Assembly (NCBI GenBank): GCA_002773975.1
Contig: PEZR01000176.1
Coordinates: 1 to 6,609 of the forward strand
Source of the DNA: Bdellovibrio sp. CG10_big_fil_rev_8_21_14_0_10_47_8
GTDB taxonomy: Bacteria > Bdellovibrionota > Bdellovibrionia > Bdellovibrionales > Bdellovibrionaceae
Direction: 5' to 3'
DNA length: 6,609 nt
Translations under genes and position numbers: made by a program
Shown: in pieces, positions 1 through 4,695 of the stretch
How positions within the stretch are numbered: position 1 is the first letter of the stretch
How the letters are laid out: each line of letters starts with the position of its first letter
Notes under the pieces: generated by a model
The model's database searches: none
The model's input: only the letters and a program-made list of their open reading frames with translations
Told to the model about the DNA's origin: nothing

Positions 1-281
1 TGAATATGGTGAAGGTCATGGGGGCATCGCCTCGACAGGTTAAAAATTTGCTTCGCAGTGAGTTCTTTGTCTTAGGGTTGTTGAGCTCAGCCAGTGGCGT
101 GTTGTTGAGTGTGGTGATCAGCTATCTTCTGTCGCAGCAACTTTTTGAGGGTCAATTTGATTTCTATTGGCGAGAGCCCCTACTTACTCTCGTTTTGGTT
201 TCCGGAATGAGCGTTTTTATCGCCGAACTTTCCGCGCGAAAAATCGTGAATGAAAAGCCGCTGGCCCTATTGAATCGATAG
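1..281 (+). CDS. ABC transporter permease, FtsX/MacB-like, C-terminal end (partial)
   Basis: This is the 3' end of a gene that enters from the left edge; the frame is open to base 3, so the ATG at 6 is probably internal. The roughly 93 visible residues show the typical end of an FtsX-domain permease: the motif MVKVMGAS followed by PRQVKNLLRSEF, which matches the family pattern of a K/R-x-hGAS segment leading into a membrane helix. Two hydrophobic segments follow (about residues 20-43 and 58-76 of the visible part), and the gene ends in KPLALLNR, like the short basic tail of many such permeases. Proteins of this family sit in the inner membrane with an ABC ATPase and move lipoproteins, peptides or other substrates, or transmit mechanical signals. 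The substrate cannot be told from this fragment. The next gene is convergent, so this is the last gene of its transcription unit. The family call is fairly firm; the subfamily is open. Confidence 0.8.
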   Translation, partial: NMVKVMGASPRQVKNLLRSEFFVLGLLSSASGVLLSVVISYLLSQQLFEGQFDFYWREPLLTLVLVSGMSVFIAELSARKIVNEKPLALLNR

Positions 282-308
282 CCGAGTATTGGCTAACAGA
301 TTAATTAT
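279..308 (+). terminator. Weak candidate terminator after the permease gene
   Basis: TAGCC (279-283) and GGCTA (291-295) form a perfect 5-bp stem with a 7-nt loop that begins in the permease stop codon. An A/T-rich run (ATTAATTATTTTG) follows from about 300. It lies between two convergent genes, where a terminator is expected, but the stem is short and the T tract is interrupted. On the other strand no T-rich tail follows the stem. Confidence 0.3.
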
Positions 309-1315
309 TTTGCGCCGGTGGGCTGATTCTCTAAAGTCTTCTCGATGGATTGGATAAAGTCTCTGGTCCTCTGGTCTGCCGGTGCGCCAGGCTGGTATTT
401 CTGACTATTTTTCAGCGGAGACTTTGGTTTTCCAGGGGGATTGTCGGCAGCCATCTGCACAGGCGCAGCCGATGGTCGCCATTCTTTTAAAAAGCCTAAT
501 TTTAAGTTTGGACATCGGTGACTCAAAAATTGGTGCCACTGGGAGGGGGTCGTGAATTTTTGCTTTACGTCCGTGACCACTTTAACATTTTTCTTGTCGG
601 TTCTTTCGACAACCACTGGGGATAGAAAGTCAGACGTTTCAATTGTACAGGGATTGCCCTGAGGGTCTCTGACAATCGCTTGTCCGGTCAGAGTAGTAGT
701 TCCCTTGATGACCTGGGCATCTCCACCATTGCCCCCTTTGACTTTTAATATATCAATGACGATCTTATTGGAACAGCTGTCTAGGGCTACGCCGGCGCCT
801 TCTGTAGTCGCGGTCAAGGATTTGTGGGTGGCACCTTGAACTTTGCACTGAGATGGAAAATGAACACCTTGGATGCTCTGGTCGGTGGACCAGGTCATTG
901 AACCCGAGCGAACTTGAAAGTCTTTTGAGTCTTTATTGCCGATCAACTCGATGGGTTCAGCCGGAACAATATAATACGTATGGCTGAGCGAGGTTGCTGA
1001 ATCCTTGCCAGAGGTTCCTTTGCGTAAAACCACATTGAATTTTCCATCATCGGACCATTGATAGGATCTCTTTCTTGAAGGGCGAGCCATTTCAATATTG
1101 ATCGAACATTGGGAATCCATGTTTGTAATACGGTAGACCGACCATTCATTTTTGTCGGTTGGCGCGGTAAATGCCTCACAGCCAGGTCGATCTTTGTATT
1201 TGGCCGCCGAACCCTTTTCTGTCAAAAGAGTGTGTTCTTCGGCTCGTAGAAATTGAGGACACATCATTGATGCAAAAACAATAGCTGCCGTATTCAATAA
1301 AAGACCGTGGTTCAT
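305..1315 (-). CDS. Exported protein of unknown function (336 aa)
   Basis: I do not recognise a family. The N-terminus looks like a signal peptide: a hydrophobic stretch at about residues 4-18, then a likely signal peptidase I site after FLRA (residue 25). Cys19 is preceded by SMM, which does not fit a lipobox, so a periplasmic or secreted protein is more likely than a lipoprotein. The mature part has six cysteines (46, 70, 157, 181, 223, 268), compatible with disulfide bonds in an oxidising compartment. The region at about 85-280 appears beta-rich. The tail from about 280 is rich in Pro, Lys, Ala and Gln and is probably disordered, with a short helix-like end. The start is well supported: GAGGAG lies 6 nt upstream of the ATG. 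The gene converges on the permease gene with a gap of only 23 nt and diverges from the MOSC gene. Confidence 0.8.
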   Translation of the reverse strand: MNHGLLLNTAAIVFASMMCPQFLRAEEHTLLTEKGSAAKYKDRPGCEAFTAPTDKNEWSVYRITNMDSQCSINIEMARPSRKRSYQWSDDGKFNVVLRKGTSGKDSATSLSHTYYIVPAEPIELIGNKDSKDFQVRSGSMTWSTDQSIQGVHFPSQCKVQGATHKSLTATTEGAGVALDSCSNKIVIDILKVKGGNGGDAQVIKGTTTLTGQAIVRDPQGNPCTIETSDFLSPVVVERTDKKNVKVVTDVKQKFTTPSQWHQFLSHRCPNLKLGFLKEWRPSAAPVQMAADNPPGKPKSPLKNSQKYQPGAPADQRTRDFIQSIEKTLENQPTGAK

Positions 1316-1321
1316 TCTAAA

Positions 1322-1327
1322 CTCCTC
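1322..1327 (-). promoter_or_regulatory. Shine-Dalgarno for the exported protein gene
   Basis: On the minus strand this reads GAGGAG, ending 6 nt before the ATG at 1315. Sequence and spacing are near ideal and fix the start of the 336-residue gene. Confidence 0.75.
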
Positions 1328-1351
1328 AGTTCCAACTTGTTACTCCAGTCC

Positions 1352-1380
1352 ATCATAACCAAAAATAAACGTGCCTCGAA
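1352..1380 (-). promoter_or_regulatory. Possible sigma-70-like promoter for the exported protein gene
   Basis: Read on the minus strand, TTCGAG (1380-1375) is followed after exactly 17 nt by TATGAT (1357-1352). The -10 element matches the consensus at five of six bases, but the -35 matches at only three. A start about 7 nt further on would leave a short leader carrying the GAGGAG site. Position and spacing are good and the -35 is poor, so this is only a candidate. Confidence 0.3.
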
Positions 1381-1481
1381 GTCCTTTCGCCGAGGCCGAG
1401 AAAAGGGGGCAATTTCTACGGATTTTAGTCTAGCCAGACCTTGTTCGACGCCGAGCTTTTGGCTTGGAAAACTTCGATGGA

Positions 1482-1510
1482 CCCTAAAAATAGAATGTGG
1501 CATTTTAGGG
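1482..1510. repeat. Perfect 8-bp inverted repeat upstream of the MOSC gene
   Basis: CCCTAAAA (1482-1489) and TTTTAGGG (1503-1510) are perfect inverted copies separated by 13 nt. They lie 48-76 nt before the proposed TTG start. The arm spacing of 21 nt centre to centre, about two helical turns, would suit a dimeric regulator. A leader hairpin is also possible. No T tract follows, so a terminator is unlikely. Function is inferred only from position. Confidence 0.4.
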
Positions 1511-1542
1511 GCATCCTAAATCCGGGTTCCTTAACTTATTGC

Positions 1543-1549
1543 AAGGAGA
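1543..1549 (+). promoter_or_regulatory. Shine-Dalgarno that sets a TTG start for the MOSC gene
   Basis: AAGGAGA lies 8 nt before the TTG at 1558. It is the only strong ribosome binding site near the 5' end of this frame. The upstream candidate starts (TTG 1441, ATG 1477, ATG 1495) have none. Confidence 0.7.
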
Positions 1550-1557
1550 CACCAGCT

Positions 1558-2205
1558 TTGAATCCAAAAATATTGTCTTTGAATTGTGGCACTCCTGCAT
1601 TGATGGAGTGGAATGGGCAGTCAGTCATTTCGTCAATGCTTCGTAAGCCGGTGACAGGCCCCTTGGTCGTGCACCGAGATCACATCGAGGGGAACTCTTT
1701 TCAGGCCCCCCAGTGGCATGGTGTCGAGTATGCTGTTCTTTATGCTTTCGGTATGAAGAGCATCCATCGCTTTCTTCATCTCTTGAATCGACAGAACTAT
1801 GAGCCTGGCGAGCTCGGAGAAAATATCACCCTGGATGATCTGGATGAGAGCAAGATCAGCGTCGGAGATATTTTCCAGATTGGAGCCGTCAAAGCTCAGG
1901 CCGTTTATCCGCGGATACCTTGCAGTAAAGTGAATATTCGGATGCAACATTCTAGGGGGCAGAAGGCCATGCAAGAATGTGGTCGTAGCGGAGTGTATTT
2001 TCGTATTCTTGAGCCCGGTGAAATTCATCTTACCGACTCTTTTCGCCTGGTCGAGGAATCCAAGCATCGATTTCTGATCTCAGAGCTCTATTATAAAGTG
2101 GTGAACGGCATTCAGTTCAACGAGGCCGAGATGAAGCGCGCTCTGGCGAACGGAGCCTTCCCTCAAAAAGTCATCGGCAAATGGACCCCGATCTTGAAGG
2201 GCTAA
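1558..2205 (+). CDS. MOSC domain protein, YiiM-like
   Basis: With the TTG start the product is 215 residues, close to E. coli YiiM (about 224). It begins as that family does: ILSLNCGTPALMEWNGQSV, then KPVTGPLVV. Further family landmarks follow: GELGENITLDDLDES (about 84-98), VGDIFQIG (102-109) and YPRIPCSKV (117-125). Cys122 is the conserved cysteine of MOSC domains, thought to bind molybdenum cofactor sulfur or take part in catalysis. The C-terminal part (SGVYFRILEPGEI, then a helical tail ending in WTPILKG) matches the YiiM-specific extension. E. coli YiiM is known to detoxify N-hydroxylated compounds such as 6-hydroxylaminopurine; a similar role here is inferred. One oddity is the usual HGGxxKAV-type motif, which reads HGVEYAV (54-60). 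The frame stays open upstream to 1441, so automatic calls may over-extend it. The nearest neighbours are unrelated to cofactor synthesis. Confidence 0.87.
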   Translation: MNPKILSLNCGTPALMEWNGQSVISSMLRKPVTGPLVVHRDHIEGNSFQAPQWHGVEYAVLYAFGMKSIHRFLHLLNRQNYEPGELGENITLDDLDESKISVGDIFQIGAVKAQAVYPRIPCSKVNIRMQHSRGQKAMQECGRSGVYFRILEPGEIHLTDSFRLVEESKHRFLISELYYKVVNGIQFNEAEMKRALANGAFPQKVIGKWTPILKG

Positions 2206-2224
2206 ATACAAGAGTCCAGATCGC

Positions 2225-2239
2225 CTTGGTCCAGCCAAG
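2225..2239 (+). terminator. Short hairpin after the MOSC gene, very weak terminator candidate
   Basis: CTTGG and CCAAG form a 5-bp stem with a 5-nt loop, 20 nt after the MOSC stop codon. The sequence downstream is T-rich but mixed (GTGTTGTTACGTTTT). A second 6-bp inverted pair, CTGAAC/GTTCAG (2289-2310), lies further on. Neither is a classic intrinsic terminator. The 171-nt gap before the chemoreceptor gene is long enough to hold that gene's own promoter, but I could not pick a convincing one. Confidence 0.2.
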
Positions 2240-2376
2240 TGTGTTGTTACGTTTTCAGAATAGAATTCCATCAATTTGAGACAAAAAACTGAACGTTTCA
2301 AGAAGTTCAGGTTTATCGTCAATCATCAACTATCCTTTCTCTTAAATATACCGAAAGGAAGGGACTGGAGAATTCT

Positions 2377-4041
2377 ATGGATCAAAAATCCTCGACGCTC
2401 AGGCAGTATTGGAGATCATTGGTTGGGGCCACCGTGGTCAGTATTCTAGCGGCTCTTCCGTTAGTCCTGGCATTTTCAATTTATACTCTACCTAATTTTG
2501 AAAAACGAATTGAAGAATCAAAAAGAGAATCTCTCGAAGTGGCCGTGCAGGCTGTGTTTAATATCTTGTCGTCATTTGATTCCAAGATTCAGTCAGGAGC
2601 GATGACTCGGGAGCAGGCGCAGACTCAGGCGATGGAACTGATTCATGATCTTCGATATCATGGTCAAGAGTATTTTTGGATACATGATATGCAATTGAAA
2701 ATGGTGATGCATCCATTCAAGCCCGAATTGAATGGAAAAGATCTCTCGGAGGTCAAAGACCCAAACGGAAAAAAATTATTCGTAGAGATGGTCGAAACCG
2801 TCAAAGCCGCAGAATCTGGATACGTGAATTACATGTGGCCGAAGCCTGGAGCCGAGCTGCCAGTCGCCAAGTTTTCCTATGTTCGTCTCTATCAACCCTG
2901 GGGTTGGATCATTGGCAGTGGGGTATATGTCGATGATATGCAACGCGAAGTAGTTTCGGTGCGAACGAAGAATCTTTCAATTTTTGCGATCGCGGTCTTT
3001 TTCGCGATGCTGATCTCTTTGTTTGCAGGAATTCGTCAACTCAAAAAGGTCGTATTTCCAATTTCGGCCGCTGTGCATGAGTTAGCCTCAGATGCGAGAG
3101 ATCTCGTAAAAACCGCAGCGGATATCAGTGGGGTTTCCGGCGAACTTTCTCGAGCCGGAAATTCTCAGGGACAGTCTGTGGAAAAAACGGCGTCAGCGAT
3201 GGCCGAGATGAATGAAATGATTGAAACAACCTCATCGAGTGCCAAAATTTCCAACGAAGTCTCCGAGGAGACGGTTAAAATGGTGGTCCAGGGCCAAGAG
3301 GTCGTTCAACAAATGAACGCGGCCCTCCAGGATATTGAAAAAAGCAATCAGACCGTGGTTAAATCGATGGAAGAATCTGCGGATGAGATGGCACGTCTGA
3401 GTTCAGTGATCGGAGAGATCTCGTCAAAAACAGAAAGCATTCATGAAATTGTTTTTCAAACAAAGCTTTTGTCTTTTAATGCCTCAGTAGAGGCCGCGCG
3501 CGCCGGGGAGCATGGCAAAGGTTTTTCTGTGGTGGCGGAAGAGGTTGGAATGCTTGCTCGGAAGAGCGGAGAGTCGGCCAAGGAAATCGCTGATATTATT
3601 CAGCAGAGTCTTCTTGATGTTCAGAATTTGGTCGAGAAGAACAAGACCCGCGCAGCGGATCTGGTTAAGAATTCAAAGGATCGCTTGAGTGCAGGCCTCG
3701 AGGTCGCTGACCAGTGTCGCCAAATTTTTGAAGTGATTGTGACCAAGACTCAGGAGTCCAATCGCATGAGCTCAGAAATCTCCAGAGCCAGTGAAGAGCA
3801 ATCCAAAGGGGCAGCAGACATTGCCGAGGCCTTGGCCAGTCTAGAGGCCTTGAATAACAAAAATCGCACGATGATTCAGTCCACCAAATCCCAATCCGAT
3901 GATTTGGCGATCAAAGGGGAAGGTCTACAAAAGATTGTTCATCGTCTCGAAGCCATAATTAATATACAGACCGAAAAGACCAGTGCCCTCGATGAGAATG
4001 GGGAGTCTTTGTCTGAGGCTCCCGTCAAGAAAGCCGCCTAG
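2377..4041 (+). CDS. Methyl-accepting chemotaxis protein with single-Cache (sCache_2-like) sensor
   Basis: A 554-residue inner-membrane chemoreceptor that should signal to CheA/CheW and so bias motility. A first membrane helix spans about residues 15-38. A periplasmic sensor (about 45-190) carries sCache_2 hallmarks: EYFWIHD (98-104), MHPFKPELNGKDL (111-123), SGYVNYMWPKPG (147-158) and PWGWIIGSGVYVDDM (174-188). Members of this sensor family bind small organic acids among other ligands; the ligand here is unknown. The second membrane helix spans about 200-219. The cytoplasmic part is a long antiparallel coiled coil whose tip is FQTKLLSFNASVEAARAGEH (360-379), followed by GKGFSVVAEEVGMLARKSGESAKEI. 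The tip residues corresponding to Tsr E385 and R388 are kept (E372, R375), while the Asn after FQT is Lys. No HAMP domain is apparent between TM2 and the signalling helix. The tail ends APVKKAA, with no CheR/CheB-tethering pentapeptide. CTGGAG lies 6 nt before the ATG. Confidence 0.93.
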   Translation: MDQKSSTLRQYWRSLVGATVVSILAALPLVLAFSIYTLPNFEKRIEESKRESLEVAVQAVFNILSSFDSKIQSGAMTREQAQTQAMELIHDLRYHGQEYFWIHDMQLKMVMHPFKPELNGKDLSEVKDPNGKKLFVEMVETVKAAESGYVNYMWPKPGAELPVAKFSYVRLYQPWGWIIGSGVYVDDMQREVVSVRTKNLSIFAIAVFFAMLISLFAGIRQLKKVVFPISAAVHELASDARDLVKTAADISGVSGELSRAGNSQGQSVEKTASAMAEMNEMIETTSSSAKISNEVSEETVKMVVQGQEVVQQMNAALQDIEKSNQTVVKSMEESADEMARLSSVIGEISSKTESIHEIVFQTKLLSFNASVEAARAGEHGKGFSVVAEEVGMLARKSGESAKEIADIIQQSLLDVQNLVEKNKTRAADLVKNSKDRLSAGLEVADQCRQIFEVIVTKTQESNRMSSEISRASEEQSKGAADIAEALASLEALNNKNRTMIQSTKSQSDDLAIKGEGLQKIVHRLEAIINIQTEKTSALDENGESLSEAPVKKAA

Positions 4042-4083
4042 CATTCATAATATGAGAGCCATGGCGCAACAAATCAAACAGAG

Positions 4084-4129
4084 TGTTCCATTCTTGGAAT
4101 GAGGCAAATTTTTGTTTTGTCATGGAACA
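4084..4129. repeat. Perfect 8-bp inverted repeat in the chemoreceptor/FN3 intergenic gap
   Basis: TGTTCCAT (4084-4091) and ATGGAACA (4122-4129) are perfect inverted copies 30 nt apart. They enclose most of the CATTC/GAATG hairpin and its T-rich run, with the left arm overlapping the hairpin's 5' stem strand, so the two structures cannot form fully at once. This could be an operator pair, an alternative RNA fold or chance. Inside the rest of the gap, AGAAT-TCGG-ATTCT (4169-4182) is another small hairpin. I found no convincing promoter for the following gene. Confidence 0.35.
4089..4119 (+). terminator. Possible terminator after the chemoreceptor gene
   Basis: CATTC (4089-4093) and GAATG (4097-4101) form a 5-bp stem with a 3-nt loop, followed by AGGC and a T-rich run ATTTTTGTTTTG (4107-4118). 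The T tract is good but the stem is short and A/T-rich. It lies 48 nt after the chemoreceptor stop, where a terminator is expected. Confidence 0.35.
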
Positions 4130-4242
4130 GTTTTGCAAAAAAATCAATCTTCTCATCATGGGACATCGAGAATTCGGATTCTGCTGATATTCTGAATTGC
4201 GGAAATCTCAAGAAACATTGGCATCAAAACGGGACGTAATCG

Positions 4243-4695
4243 ATGAAAACAACAAGTGCTCTGAATGTTATTTCAAAAGCAGTTCTATCACTACTTTCAG
4301 TGGCCATGGTGTCGTGTACCATGAGCAGTTCAGTGGAGGATCTGGCCTCGGATAGTGGTGGGGCGACCAGCATATCTTTAGAGTCCAAATCAGATGGCTC
4401 GGGGAGCTTAATTTCTTCAATCAACATCAGTGTTAACGATACAGCTACAATCTATGCCATCGAACGTTCTGAGGCCGGTGCTTACATTCAGAATCGTGAG
4501 GTCTCATGGGTTTTAAATGGTGGGATCGGTAGCTTGAACATTCAGTCCAATGGTAAGTCCGCCGTCTATACTGGCTCATCAATTGGAACGGCCCAAATCA
4601 AGGTTACATCTGGCGACTTTCAAAGCACCGTGAGTGTCACGGTATCAGCCCAGGCTGCACCCAGATTGGACGTCAGGTGGTGGATCGACTGTTGA
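4243..4695 (+). CDS. Probable surface lipoprotein, N-terminal part with Ig-like domain; cut off by a frame break
   Basis: This is the 5' portion of a large surface-protein gene. The first 24 residues form a signal peptide ending in a lipobox-like AMVSC, with Cys25 as the presumed lipidated residue. The -3 residue is Met rather than the usual Leu/Val/Ile, so lipidation is likely but not certain. A Ser/Gly/Asp-rich linker follows to about residue 60. Residues 61-136 resemble a bacterial Ig-like (BIG_2-type) domain: NDTATIYAI, VSWVLNGGIGSLNIQSNG, AVYTGSSIGTAQIKVTSG, then VSVTVSA. The frame then enters the linker AQAAP, the same as the QAAP that opens each FN3 repeat downstream. It continues as RLDVRWWIDC to TGA at 4693, a tail that is the FN3 strand (WTSGGGST) read in the wrong frame. 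The 150-residue product is therefore probably a truncated form. The start is supported by the signal peptide; the SD is weak (GGGA, 8 nt upstream). Confidence 0.7.
   Translation: MKTTSALNVISKAVLSLLSVAMVSCTMSSSVEDLASDSGGATSISLESKSDGSGSLISSINISVNDTATIYAIERSEAGAYIQNREVSWVLNGGIGSLNIQSNGKSAVYTGSSIGTAQIKVTSGDFQSTVSVTVSAQAAPRLDVRWWIDC

Noticed and set aside
943..1179. Minus-strand reading frame of 78 aa inside the exported protein gene
   Set aside because: Lies wholly within the well-supported 305-1315 gene in another frame and has no domain or SD support.
1307..1519. Short reading frames on both strands across the divergent intergenic region (1307-1519 plus, 1312-1503 minus)
   Set aside because: They overlap the strong SD and the start of the exported protein gene. 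Their products are basic, low-complexity and unlike any protein family.
1633..2067. 144-aa minus-strand frame opposite the MOSC gene
   Set aside because: Antisense shadow of a clearly recognised gene; no family features.
2080..2322. 80-aa minus-strand frame over the MOSC 3' end and the following gap
   Set aside because: Mostly antisense to MOSC coding sequence; no SD or recognisable protein features.
4224..4427. 67-aa minus-strand frame over the start of the lipoprotein gene
   Set aside because: Antisense to a signal peptide and linker that make good sense on the plus strand.
4677..4695. RF2-type programmed frameshift at the TGA (4693)
   Set aside because: The genuine FN3 sequence already starts at 4667, so a shift at the stop codon would insert about nine nonsense residues; no CTT-TGA-C site with a properly spaced SD-like element is present.
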